From positions 1 through 64,000 of the forward strand of contig JAVMKI010000057.1 in NCBI GenBank assembly GCA_031732755.1: a DNA stretch of 64,000 nucleotides, written 5' to 3'. Made by a program: the position numbers and the translations under genes. Shown piece by piece: positions 17,025 to 25,930 of this stretch; the first letter of the stretch is position 1; each line of letters opens with the position of its first letter. The notes below the pieces were generated by a model, which ran no database searches, was not told the DNA's origin, and worked only from the letters and a program-made list of their open reading frames with translations. Source of the DNA: Contendibacter sp031732755. GTDB lineage: Bacteria; Pseudomonadota; Gammaproteobacteria; Competibacterales; Competibacteraceae.

Positions 17025-18839
17025 TTATTTGACTAACCGCGCCTTCACATAGGCACCTGGCGCATCTTCGATCACTGGCAACTTGCCGGTTCCTGGCACC
17101 CGGGCAGGGATTTTCTCACCCGAGTTCTTGCTCAGCCACTTGTACCAGTCTGGCCACCACGAACCTTCGGTCTGCTTGGCATCCTTGAGCCATTCATCCG
17201 GATCGGCGACCTGCTTGGGATTGGTCCAGTAAAAATACTTGTTGGCGGACGGCGGATTGATCGGGCCGGCGATATGGCCGGAACCGCTCAGCACGAACCG
17301 CACCGGACCGTTGAATTGCAGACTGCCGGCGTAGTTGGACTTCCAGGGCGCGATGTGGTCTTCAATGGCCGACAAGAAGTAAGTCGGGATTTTGACCTGA
17401 GTCAGATCGATCGGCGTGCCCAGCAGGGAAATGGCGCCTGGCTGCACCAACCGATTGTGCTGGTACATGTTGCGCAGATAGAAGCTGTGCATCTTCGCCG
17501 GCATCCGGGTCGAATCCGAGTTCCAGTACAGCAGGTCGAAGGGGAACGGGTCCTTGCCCAGCAGGTAGTTGTTGATGAAGAACGACCACATCAGGTCATT
17601 CGCCCGCAACATGCTGAAGGTGGTCGCCATCTCGCTGCCGTCGAGATAGCCCTTGGCCGCCATGCGCTTTTCCAGCGAGGCGATTTGCTCTTCCTCAATG
17701 AAGACTTCCAACTCGCCGGGCTGGGCGAAGTCCAGCATGGTGGTCAGGTGGGTGCCGGAACTGATGCGCGGCGTGCCCTTGGACGCCAGATAGGCGTTGG
17801 TGACCGCCAGCAGCGTGCCGCCCAGGCAGTAACCCAGCGCGTTGACCTCGCGCTCTCCCGTCGCCTGCTCGATGGCGTCCAGCGCCGCCAGCGGGCCATC
17901 CTTCAAGTAGTCGTCGAAGGCCTTTTCGGCCATCTTTTCGTCCGGGTTGACCCAGGACATCAGGAACACGGTGAAGCCCTGATCCACCGCCCACTTGATC
18001 AGGGAATTCTTGGGCCGCAGATCCATGATGTAGAACTTGTTGATCCACGGCGGGAAAATCAGCAGCGGCTTCTTGAACACCTCTGGCGTGCTCGGATCAT
18101 ACTGGAGAAGCTGCATCATCTCGGTCTGAAAGACGACCTTGCCGGGCGTGGTGGCGACGTTCTTGCCCAGTTCAAAGGCGTTGAGGTCGGTCATCCGGAT
18201 GTTGAGTTTGCCCTTGCCGCGCTCGATGTCGTCGAGCATGTTCTTCAGGCCGTTGATCAGGTTCTCGCCGCCAGTTTCGATGGTGGTCCGCACCACTTCG
18301 GGGTTGGTCAACGCGAAGTTGCTGGGCGACAGCGCGTCCACGAACTGACGGGTATAAAACTGGAGCTTGCGCTTGGTCTTGTCGTCGTAGCCTTCGACGT
18401 TGGCGACGATGTCCTGAATCGCGCCGGAGGTCAACAGGTAGGACTGCTTGATGAACGAGAACAGGGCGCTATCCTGCCAGTCGTCGTGCTTGAAGCGCTT
18501 GTCGCCCTTCGGCTCGCGCACCACCGCTTCCATCGGTTGGCCAAACAGCGCCGGCACGGCCTTTTGCCACAGTTCCACATAGTTCTTCCATAACTCCATC
18601 TGGGTCTGCGCCAGCTTGGCCGGATCGCTGAGAATCTTCTGGGTCAGGTCCAGGAATGACTTGCCCAGCGCCATTTGATCCTGTAAGTCATGCATGCCAT
18701 CGCTTTTCTGGCGATTCAGGAATTCCTTGACAATAGCCTGACTTTTTTCAGCGATATGGGAAAAAAGCTGCGCGACCTGCGCCGGATCGGGCATTTTGAC
18801 TTCCGGCAGCTTGGTTTCGGGTTTCTTTTGCTCAGCCAT
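17025..18839 (-). CDS. phaC: Class I poly(3-hydroxyalkanoate) synthase PhaC
   Basis: The 604-residue enzyme polymerises hydroxyacyl-CoA on the surface of PHA granules. The lipase-like box is GYCLGG with nucleophile Cys338; the partner Asp lies in SAIEDHIAPW and the general-base His in GSGHIAGP. The length and the N-terminal domain (LWQKAVPALFGQPM region) are those of class I enzymes, which act without PhaE or PhaR subunits. ATG 18839 is chosen over an earlier in-frame codon because GAGAGG stands about nine bases before it. The phasin gene lies upstream but has its own terminator, so phaC is probably transcribed from 18840-18930. A damaged copy of its 3' end lies at 16135. Confidence 0.95.
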   Translation of the reverse strand: MAEQKKPETKLPEVKMPDPAQVAQLFSHIAEKSQAIVKEFLNRQKSDGMHDLQDQMALGKSFLDLTQKILSDPAKLAQTQMELWKNYVELWQKAVPALFGQPMEAVVREPKGDKRFKHDDWQDSALFSFIKQSYLLTSGAIQDIVANVEGYDDKTKRKLQFYTRQFVDALSPSNFALTNPEVVRTTIETGGENLINGLKNMLDDIERGKGKLNIRMTDLNAFELGKNVATTPGKVVFQTEMMQLLQYDPSTPEVFKKPLLIFPPWINKFYIMDLRPKNSLIKWAVDQGFTVFLMSWVNPDEKMAEKAFDDYLKDGPLAALDAIEQATGEREVNALGYCLGGTLLAVTNAYLASKGTPRISSGTHLTTMLDFAQPGELEVFIEEEQIASLEKRMAAKGYLDGSEMATTFSMLRANDLMWSFFINNYLLGKDPFPFDLLYWNSDSTRMPAKMHSFYLRNMYQHNRLVQPGAISLLGTPIDLTQVKIPTYFLSAIEDHIAPWKSNYAGSLQFNGPVRFVLSGSGHIAGPINPPSANKYFYWTNPKQVADPDEWLKDAKQTEGSWWPDWYKWLSKNSGEKIPARVPGTGKLPVIEDAPGAYVKARLVK

Positions 18840-18920
18840 GCGTATTCCTCTCGTCGTTATGGTGGTTTGCTGGATCGTTCTTATTTTAGCTGATGTTGCC
18901 TCTTCCACGTCAGTGGGGCG

Positions 18921-18973
18921 CTCAAAAACGAAACGGACAGGCCATCACGGAAGTTCCGCGTTGGCCTGTCCGT
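18921..18973 (-). terminator. Rho-independent terminator of phaP
   Basis: On the minus strand a 12-bp stem, ACGGACAGGCCA / TGGCCTGTCCGT, with a 17-nt loop is followed by TTTCGTTTTT. It lies 23 bases after the phasin stop codon and before phaC. Confidence 0.85.
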
Positions 18974-18996
18974 AAGCGGGAGCGCGAATCGCTACC

Positions 18997-19455
18997 TTAC
19001 TTGACGACCAAGCCCTTGAGTTCTTGCAGGCTCTCGGTGACGCGCTTGTTGATGATGGCGAACGCTTCGGTGTTGGACTTGCTGACCATTTCGGCCAGTT
19101 CGCGCATGTTGGCCAGCGCCTGTTCGAACGCCTTGCGAGCCAGTTCAGTCTGCTTGGCGGTCATTTCCTGCGGGTTGCTCGCGCTGCCCGCCAGTTGCTG
19201 GGCGATGGAGGACACCTCGCTCATGGCCTGGCTCAAAATCTCGGCTTGCCGTTGCGCCACCGCCTGCATGCCTTGCACCGCCGTCTGATTGGCGGCGGTC
19301 AGCGCCTCGATGTTCTTGCGCTGAGCCGCCATGATAGCTTCCATGTCGAAGCCGGGGATTTTGACGTCACCCAGCATCTTCGTCAGATCGAATTTGCTCA
19401 GGTCGAACTTGGCGAAATCTACATTGGCGAACGGGTTGAAGGGATTGTTAGCCAT
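18997..19455 (-). CDS. phaP: Phasin PhaP, PHA granule-associated protein
   Basis: The 152-residue amphipathic helical protein has the phasin_2-type pattern: a short N-terminal NPF/FDLSKFDL stretch, the GFDMEAIMAAQRKNIEALTAAN motif region and a long heptad-rich helix ending in LKGLVVK. Phasins coat PHA granules and control their number and size. AGGAG lies about nine bases before ATG 19455. It is encoded next to phaC, with a perfect palindrome and a good promoter just upstream, as expected of a gene repressed by a PhaR-type regulator. A second phasin gene lies at 55606. Confidence 0.9.
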   Translation of the reverse strand: MANNPFNPFANVDFAKFDLSKFDLTKMLGDVKIPGFDMEAIMAAQRKNIEALTAANQTAVQGMQAVAQRQAEILSQAMSEVSSIAQQLAGSASNPQEMTAKQTELARKAFEQALANMRELAEMVSKSNTEAFAIINKRVTESLQELKGLVVK

Positions 19456-19493
19456 TTTACTTACTCTCCTGACTCATGGGGTTAAAGACGCAT

Positions 19494-19547
19494 TGTGCAA
19501 TGCAGCATTGCTTTGCACATTTTGCATCCCGCAACGACCGGAGTCAA
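19494..19547 (-). promoter_or_regulatory. phaP promoter with overlapping palindromic operator
   Basis: On the minus strand TTGACT (-35, 19542-19547) and CAAAAT (-10, 19519-19524) are separated by exactly 17 bases. Just downstream, at the expected transcription start, lies the perfect palindrome GCAATGC-A-GCATTGC (19497-19511), flanked by TGTGCAA / TTGCACA (19494-19519). Another TTTTGCAGTGCAGCAA block lies at 19554-19569. TGC/GCA-rich sites of this kind are known targets of the PHA-sensing repressor PhaR at phasin promoters. Binding here is inferred. Confidence 0.65.
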
Positions 19548-19583
19548 CCAGAATTTTGCAGTGCAGCAACTCCAGCGGAACCC

Positions 19584-22238
19584 TTATCTTTCGTATCCCA
19601 GACTTTTGGCGGCGATCTCGTAGACATCCGGCGACAGTTCCGGCGCGGCGAGGATGCGTTCCAGTTGCGTGCGCATCTCCTGCTGGCGTATCGGGTCGTA
19701 CTGGCGCCAGCGAGTGAACGCGGTCATCAATCGCGCGGCAATCTGGGGATTGAAGGCATTCAGGTCCAGAATCCGGTCGGCCAGGAAAGTATAGCCACTG
19801 CCATCGGCGGCGTGAAAATGCCAGGGGTTCGCCTGGGAGAACGCGCCGATCAGCGCCCGGACCTTGTTGGGATTGCGGAGATTGAACGCCTCGTGGGTCA
19901 TCAAGCCCCGGATGACGGTCAGCGTGTCAGGCAGACGGGAAATCGCTTGCAGGGTCAGCCACTTGTCCACCACCAGCGCCTCATGTCGCCAGCGGGCGTA
20001 AAACGCCGCCAGCGCCTCGGTCCGCTCCGAACTCTCATCATGAATCAGTGCCGCCAGCGCTCCAAGTTCGTCGGTCATGTTGCTAGCGGTGTGAAACTGT
20101 TCCAGGCAGCGCGCGCGCAATGCCGCATCGCCGAGTTGCATCAGGTAATCCAGGCAGACGTTCTTCAGCGCGCGCCGCCCCATGGCGGCAGCGTCGATAT
20201 GGTAACCGTCACGTTCCTGGCGGTGCAGGGTTTGGTAAATCGCCAACAACGGTTCTTGCAACCGCTCCGCCAAAATCCGCCGGACAAAACACCGCGCGGC
20301 GTGAATCCCGTCCACGTCCACCACATCCATTTGTTCGGCGAGGTCGCTTTCGCTGGGCAGGATCAATACCTGCGCCAGCAACGCGGGATCAGCGTCTGAG
20401 GTCAGTGCTTGGCCAAACGCGGCGCTGAAGGATTCCGGCAGCGTCCATGTCCCGCCTAAACGGCGTTCCTGGACCAGCGCGAGAATGGTGCGGATTGCCA
20501 GGGTTTGTCCAGCGTTCCAACGGTTGAAGTCATCGCTGTCGTGGGCCAACCGAAAGCGCAGATCGGCGTCGTTCTCGGCGCCGTCGATCTTCACCGGCGC
20601 GGAAAAACCACGCAGCAGTGAAGGTACCGGACGAACCGGGATGTTGACGAAACAGAACGTGTGCTCCAGATCGCGCAGTTCCAGTATCCGGGTGGTTTCC
20701 CCTGGTTCATCCTCGCCATCCAGGCGCAGCGGCAGGTCGCGACCTTCGGTGTCCAGCAGGCCCAGCGCCAAGGGAAGATGGAATGGTTCCTTCCGCGGTT
20801 GACCGGGTGTCGGTGGGCAGGATTGTCGGATCGTCAGGGTGTAGCGGCGGGTGGTGGGATCGTAATGATCGCTGGCGGTCAGTTCCGGCGTACCGGCCTG
20901 GTGATACCAACGTTTGAACTGACCGAGATCGGCGTCGTTGGCGTCGGCCATTGCCGCCACGAAATCATCGCAGGTTACCGCCTGGCCGTCGTGACGCTGA
21001 AAATAAAGGTCCATCCCGCGCCGAAAGCCATCCTGGCCGAGCAGGGTCTGCATCATGCGGATCACTTCCGCGCCCTTGTTGTAAACGGTGACGGTGTAGA
21101 AGTTATTGATTTCGATGTAGGCGTCGGGGCGGATCGGATGCGCCAGCGGCCCAGCGTCCTGCGGGAACTGACTGCCGCGCAGCACGCGCACATCTTCGAT
21201 GCGCTTGACCCCGCGCGAGCCGAGATCGCTGGAAAACTCCTGATCGCGGAATACGGTCAGCCCTTCCTTGAGGCTGAGCTGGAACCAGTCACGGCAGGTG
21301 ACCCGGTTACCGGTCCAGTTGTGGAAATATTCGTGGCCGATGACGCCGAGGATGCCCTGATAGTCGGCGTCGGTAGCGGTCTCCGGCTTGGCGAGCACGT
21401 ATTTGGTATTGAAGATGTTGAGGCCCTTGTTTTCCATGGCGCCCATGTTGAAATCACCGACCGCGACGATCTGGTACAGGTCCAGGTCATACTCCAGCCC
21501 GAACCGCTGCTCGTCCCAGGCCATCGCTTGCCTGAGCGAGTACATGGCGTGATCGCATTGGCCAATATTCGCCGGCTCGACGTAGATGCGCAGCGTCACC
21601 GTGCGTCCGGAGCGGGTGACGAACCGATCCTCGATAAACTGTAAATGACCCGCGACCAGAGCGAATAGATAGCAGGGTTTGGAAAACGGGTCGTACCATC
21701 TCACCCAGTGGCGCCCGTCGTCCAGCGCCCCGCTGGCGACCGGATTGCCGTTGGCTAGCAGTACCGGATAACGGGCTTGATCCGCGATCAAGGTGGTGGT
21801 GAATACCGCCATCACGTCGGGTCGGTCGAGGAAATAGGTGATCCGGCGAAAACCTTCCGCCTCGCACTGGGTGCAGAAATTGCCGCTGGACCGGTAAAGA
21901 CCCTGTAAGGCGGTGTTGTCCTGGGGTCGAAGGCGGGTGACCACCGCCAATTCGAACTCGGCGGGTGGATCGAGCAGGGTCAGGTGGTTGGCATCCACCC
22001 GATAGCGGTCGGCGGCAAGCGGGGTTCCGTTCTGTTCCAGCGCGATGAGTTCCAGATGCTGGCCATCCAGCGCCAATGGCGTTCCGACGGGCGTGGATTG
22101 GGCGCGGATCACAGTCAGGCGGGAATGAACCAGAGTGTGGTCTTCACCCAACTCGAACCGCAGGTCAACGGTCGGAATGTGGTAGGCGGGCGGCGCGTAG
22201 TCCTTGAGATAAGTGGTCTTGGGCGTTTGGGTCGACAT
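19584..22238 (-). CDS. pepN: Aminopeptidase N, M1 family
   Basis: The 884-residue zinc metallopeptidase has the M1 exopeptidase motif GAMENKGLN, the zinc site HEYFHNW near residue 300 and the third ligand Glu in LKEGLTVFRDQEFSSD. It removes N-terminal residues from peptides in the cytoplasm. The length and the GNRVTCRDWFQLSLKEG segment match the proteobacterial PepN (E. coli) subgroup. It is transcribed away from the glutamate transporter genes and nothing overlaps it. Confidence 0.95.
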   Translation of the reverse strand: MSTQTPKTTYLKDYAPPAYHIPTVDLRFELGEDHTLVHSRLTVIRAQSTPVGTPLALDGQHLELIALEQNGTPLAADRYRVDANHLTLLDPPAEFELAVVTRLRPQDNTALQGLYRSSGNFCTQCEAEGFRRITYFLDRPDVMAVFTTTLIADQARYPVLLANGNPVASGALDDGRHWVRWYDPFSKPCYLFALVAGHLQFIEDRFVTRSGRTVTLRIYVEPANIGQCDHAMYSLRQAMAWDEQRFGLEYDLDLYQIVAVGDFNMGAMENKGLNIFNTKYVLAKPETATDADYQGILGVIGHEYFHNWTGNRVTCRDWFQLSLKEGLTVFRDQEFSSDLGSRGVKRIEDVRVLRGSQFPQDAGPLAHPIRPDAYIEINNFYTVTVYNKGAEVIRMMQTLLGQDGFRRGMDLYFQRHDGQAVTCDDFVAAMADANDADLGQFKRWYHQAGTPELTASDHYDPTTRRYTLTIRQSCPPTPGQPRKEPFHLPLALGLLDTEGRDLPLRLDGEDEPGETTRILELRDLEHTFCFVNIPVRPVPSLLRGFSAPVKIDGAENDADLRFRLAHDSDDFNRWNAGQTLAIRTILALVQERRLGGTWTLPESFSAAFGQALTSDADPALLAQVLILPSESDLAEQMDVVDVDGIHAARCFVRRILAERLQEPLLAIYQTLHRQERDGYHIDAAAMGRRALKNVCLDYLMQLGDAALRARCLEQFHTASNMTDELGALAALIHDESSERTEALAAFYARWRHEALVVDKWLTLQAISRLPDTLTVIRGLMTHEAFNLRNPNKVRALIGAFSQANPWHFHAADGSGYTFLADRILDLNAFNPQIAARLMTAFTRWRQYDPIRQQEMRTQLERILAAPELSPDVYEIAAKSLGYER

Positions 22239-22537
22239 AGAGGTACTTTAAAAGTTTTGGAGTGAACAATCCGCTTGGAGAGCGGGCGGCTCGGTTTGTT
22301 CAGAACCCTCTGGTTCCCATGCCATCCCGTCGCCCGATCTTTCCAACCAAAATCCGTTCGATGCCAAGGCAACTACGGTAAACAGCTCGACGCTGACCGC
22401 GTCTTGCCTCTGAAACGATCCGAGGGATTGGTATTGAAACGGGAGTCGATGCTAATGCGGTATGCTTGATTTTGTGCGATTCTTTATGAGTTCTATCGCG
22501 TTCTTCCCTGGTTCAGGATCACGATTGGAGGTTGTTC
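22239..22537. other. Divergent intergenic region pepN / gltI
   Basis: About 300 bases hold the promoters of both neighbours. I see no convincing -10/-35 pair, repeat or small gene. The only clear signal is GGAGG at 22527-22531, six bases before the transporter start. Confidence 0.5.
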
Positions 22538-23434
22538 ATGCGCAAGTCCTTCATTGCCTTCCCCCTGTGTCTGGCTGCTGTCGGCATGGCCGCGTCTGCC
22601 CACGCCGAGTTGACGGGCACGCTGCAGAAGATCAAGGATTCCGGCGCCATCACGGTGGGCCACCGCGAATCCTCCATCCCATTCTCCTATCTGGACGCGG
22701 AACAAAAGCCGGTCGGCTACGCGATGGACCTGTGCGCCAAGGTCGTCGATGCCGTAAAGAAAGAGCTGAAGATGCCCAACCTGCAAGTCAAATACCAGCC
22801 GGTCACGTCGCAGAACCGCATCCCGTTGATGCAGAATGGCACGGTCGACCTTGAATGCGGCTCCACGACCAACAGCGTGGCTCGCCAGCAGCAGGTCGGT
22901 TTCAGCGTCAGCTACTTTATCACCAGCGTGCGCATGGCGGTGCGCAAGGACTCCGGCATCAAGGACATAGGCGATCTCAACGGCAAGCCAGTCGTCACCA
23001 CCACCGGCACTACGTCCGACGGGCTGATCAAGCAGAACGAAAAGGGCAAAACCATTGATGTCAAGAACCTCTATGGCAAGGACCACGCCGACTCTTTCCT
23101 GATGGTGGAAAGCGGCCGCGCCGCCGCGTTCGTCATGGACGATATCCTGCTCGCTGGTCTGATCGCCAACGCCAAGAATCCGGGCGATTTCGCCATCGTC
23201 GGCCCGTCGCTGCGCGACGAACCCTACGGCGTGATGCTGCGCAAGGACGATGCGCCGTTCAAGGCGTTGGTGGATAAGACACTGGTTGGCCTGATGAAGT
23301 CGGGCGAGGCGGAAAAGTTGTACACCAAGTGGTTCCTGAACCCTATCCCGCCACACGGCGTCAATCTCAACTTCCCGATGAACCCCGCCCTGAAAGCAGC
23401 CTTCGCGACACCGACGGACAAGGGCGTGGAATAA
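22538..23434 (+). CDS. gltI: Glutamate/aspartate ABC transporter, periplasmic binding protein
   Basis: The 298-residue precursor has a signal peptide (residues 1-24, cleavage after AHA) and a type 2 periplasmic binding fold. Segments typical of GltI-like proteins are ESSIPFSYLD, GYAMDLC, CGSTTNS, the TTGTTSDGLIK loop and WFLNPIPP near the end. It binds acidic amino acids and delivers them to the GltJK permease encoded downstream. ATG 22538 follows GGAGG by six bases. The genes for both permeases and the ATPase follow in order. Confidence 0.9.
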   Translation: MRKSFIAFPLCLAAVGMAASAHAELTGTLQKIKDSGAITVGHRESSIPFSYLDAEQKPVGYAMDLCAKVVDAVKKELKMPNLQVKYQPVTSQNRIPLMQNGTVDLECGSTTNSVARQQQVGFSVSYFITSVRMAVRKDSGIKDIGDLNGKPVVTTTGTTSDGLIKQNEKGKTIDVKNLYGKDHADSFLMVESGRAAAFVMDDILLAGLIANAKNPGDFAIVGPSLRDEPYGVMLRKDDAPFKALVDKTLVGLMKSGEAEKLYTKWFLNPIPPHGVNLNFPMNPALKAAFATPTDKGVE

Positions 23435-23652
23435 GCCGCTGATCGCACCGAGGGCGTATCCCGCCCCCGGTGGTTATCCGCTGCTTAGAGGCCGTCTCCT
23501 GGAGGTCGCCTCGCGATTGATGCCGTCAAATCGCCGTCAAATCAATGTATTCGTTGGCGCGGAACACCGCTCATGGGCGATTTTGACCAGTCTGCCGTCG
23601 AGTGGGTGCCCCATCAATTGAATTACTTTCCACAGCTTCTCAGGAATCGCCG

Positions 23653-24390
23653 ATGAACTACCATTGGGATTGGCTGTTTTTTTTCCAGGAAGCCGATGAC
23701 GGCCTCAAGTATTACCAGTGGGTCCTGTCCGGTCTGGGTTGGACGGTGGCCGTCTCGCTGACCGCGCTCGCCATCGCCCTGCTGCTTGGCTCGATGTTCG
23801 GCGTCATGCGCACCACGCCCAACCGCTGGCTGACCGTGATCGGCGATGCCTACGTGGACTTGTTCCGCAATATCCCGCTGATCGTCCAGCTTTTCCTATG
23901 GTTCTTCGTCCTGCCTGAATTGGTGCCGCCGAACATCGGCCTTTGGATGAAGCAGGATTTGCCCTACTTCGTGACCGCCGTCGTCGGCTTGGGCCTGTTC
24001 ACCGGGGCGCGTATCGCCGAACAGGTCAAGGCCGGCATCAACGCGTTGCCGCGCGGCCAGCGTTTCGCCGGCCTGGCGCTGGGCTTCACCGAATGGCAGA
24101 CCTATCGCTACGTCCGCCTGCCCATGGCCTACCGTATCGTGCTGCCGGCGCTGACCTCGGAAGCGATGAACGTTTACAAAAATTCGGCGGTGACCTACGC
24201 GGTCGGCATTCTCGAACTCTACTTCCAGTACAAGCAGATCATCGAGAAAACCTCGCAGGTGCTCGAAATCACCATCGTCATCACCCTGGCTTATTTCCTG
24301 GTGGCCTTCGCCACGAACCGGTTGTTCGTCTGGATTGAGCAGCGCAGCCGAGTGCCCGGCATGATCGCTGGCGGCCAGGGAGGCCAGTGA
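23653..24390 (+). CDS. gltJ: Glutamate/aspartate ABC transporter permease GltJ
   Basis: The 245-residue inner-membrane permease of the His/Glu/Gln/Arg/opine class has about five helices and the ATPase-docking EAA loop near residues 130-150 (GINALPRGQRFAGLALGF). The NIPLIVQLFLWFF segment is typical of GltJ. ATG 23653 is preferred to an earlier in-frame codon at 23602, where no transporter similarity exists. It lies 218 bases after the binding-protein gene, a space with no clear terminator, and its end abuts gltK. Confidence 0.9.
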   Translation: MNYHWDWLFFFQEADDGLKYYQWVLSGLGWTVAVSLTALAIALLLGSMFGVMRTTPNRWLTVIGDAYVDLFRNIPLIVQLFLWFFVLPELVPPNIGLWMKQDLPYFVTAVVGLGLFTGARIAEQVKAGINALPRGQRFAGLALGFTEWQTYRYVRLPMAYRIVLPALTSEAMNVYKNSAVTYAVGILELYFQYKQIIEKTSQVLEITIVITLAYFLVAFATNRLFVWIEQRSRVPGMIAGGQGGQ

Positions 24391-24392
24391 TC

Positions 24393-25073
24393 ATGGGAGA
24401 TTTCGATTTCTCGACCATCACCACCAATTGGCGCTTTCTGGCCGAAGGTCTGCGCTACACGATTCAGGTCACCTTCACCGCCATGGCGGGCGGTATTCTG
24501 CTCGGCACCCTGCTGGCGCTGATGCGGCTGTCGGCGTTGTGGCCGCTGCGGTGGTTCGCCGCCACCTACATCAATTTTTTCCGCAGCGTGCCGCTGGTGC
24601 AGGTGATCCTGGCGGTTTACCTGATCCTGCCGCTGTTGTTGCAGTCGCTGACTGGTCGGCTGATCCCCATCGGCGCCGACAATTCGGCTTACTTTACCTT
24701 CACCATCTTCGAGGCCGCCTATTACGCCGAGATCATCCGCTCGGGCATCCAGTCCGTGCCGCGCGGCCAGGTGGCCGCCGGCTACGCGCTAGGTTTCACC
24801 TACAGCCAGACCATGCGGCTGGTGGTGCTGCCCCAGGCTTTCCGCAACATGCTGCCAGTGCTGCTGACGCAAACCATCGTGCTGTTCCAGGATGTGTCGC
24901 TGGTGTACGCCATCGGCGCGACCGACTTCTTCGGCGCCGCCGACAAGATCACCCAGCGCGATCTCCGTCCGGTCGAGATGTACACCACCGTGGCCGTGGT
25001 CTATTTCGTCATCTGCTTTGCGCTGTCGCGGCTGGTCAAGTACTTGCAGTCCCGCATCGCCATCATCCGCTGA
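24393..25073 (+). CDS. gltK: Glutamate/aspartate ABC transporter permease GltK
   Basis: The 226-residue second permease has the EAA loop SVPRGQVAAGYALGF and the helices SVPLVQVILAVYLI and VLFQDVSLVYAIG typical of this class. It pairs with GltJ to form the membrane channel. ATG 24393 lies nine bases after GGAGG. A GTG at 24387 overlapping the gltJ stop as GTGA is an alternative, though too close to the ribosome site. Confidence 0.9.
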   Translation: MGDFDFSTITTNWRFLAEGLRYTIQVTFTAMAGGILLGTLLALMRLSALWPLRWFAATYINFFRSVPLVQVILAVYLILPLLLQSLTGRLIPIGADNSAYFTFTIFEAAYYAEIIRSGIQSVPRGQVAAGYALGFTYSQTMRLVVLPQAFRNMLPVLLTQTIVLFQDVSLVYAIGATDFFGAADKITQRDLRPVEMYTTVAVVYFVICFALSRLVKYLQSRIAIIR

Positions 25074-25089
25074 ATCTTCGGAATTCCCC

Positions 25090-25818
25090 ATGATAACCAT
25101 TGATAATGTGTCCAAGTGGTACGGTGACTTTCAAGTGCTGACCAACTGCACGACCCGTGTCGCCAAGGGCGAAGTGGTGGTCGTTTGTGGCCCGTCCGGC
25201 TCTGGTAAATCCACCCTGATCAAATGCGTGAACGCCCTGGAACCATTTCAGAAAGGTAGCATCGTGGTCAATGGCACCGCGGTGGAAGATCCGAAGACCA
25301 ACCTGCCCAAACTACGTTCGCATGTCGGCATGGTGTTCCAGCACTTCGAACTGTTCCCGCACATGACGATCACCCAGAATCTGACGGTCGCCCAGATCAA
25401 GGTGCTGGGTCGCGGCAAGGACGAGGCCATGGACAAAGGGCTGAAGCTGCTCGACCGCGTCGGCCTCAAGGCGCAGGCCAATAAGTTCCCCGGTCAGTTG
25501 TCGGGCGGCCAGCAGCAGCGCGTGGCTATTGCCCGGGCGCTGGCGATGGACCCGATCTGCATGTTGTTCGACGAACCCACCTCAGCGCTCGATCCCGAAA
25601 TGATCAACGAGGTGCTCGATGTGATGGTGCAACTGGCGGGCGAAGGCATGACCATGATGTGCGTCACGCACGAGATGGGGTTCGCGCGCAAGGTGGCCCA
25701 CCGGGTCATCTTCATGGATCATGGCGCCATCGTGGAGGATGCGACCAAGGACGATTTCTTCGGCAAACCGCATTCCGAGCGCGCGCAAGTCTTTCTCGCC
25801 AAAATCCTACAGCACTGA
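25090..25818 (+). CDS. gltL: Glutamate/aspartate ABC transporter ATP-binding protein GltL
   Basis: The 242-residue ABC ATPase has Walker A GPSGSGKST, the Q-loop in VFQHFELF, signature LSGGQQQR, Walker B MLFDEPTS and the switch histidine in CVTHEMGF, all as in polar amino acid transporters. It powers the GltJK permease. It begins 16 bases after gltK. The nosL-like gene follows 112 bases later without an evident terminator. Confidence 0.93.
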   Translation: MITIDNVSKWYGDFQVLTNCTTRVAKGEVVVVCGPSGSGKSTLIKCVNALEPFQKGSIVVNGTAVEDPKTNLPKLRSHVGMVFQHFELFPHMTITQNLTVAQIKVLGRGKDEAMDKGLKLLDRVGLKAQANKFPGQLSGGQQQRVAIARALAMDPICMLFDEPTSALDPEMINEVLDVMVQLAGEGMTMMCVTHEMGFARKVAHRVIFMDHGAIVEDATKDDFFGKPHSERAQVFLAKILQH

Positions 25819-25930
25819 GGTGCGGCAATTGGTCGCATTCCGGGTTCCCGCCCCGGCAATTTATCATGGAAAAAGAATCGTTAACCGGGTTCAAGCGCAT
25901 CTTTCCCATCCCAACCCAAGGTTCATTTCC

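Noticed and set aside
17274..18593. A 439-codon open frame antisense to phaC
   Set aside because: It lies wholly within the intact PHA synthase, and its His/Arg/Gln-rich product is typical of a shadow frame.
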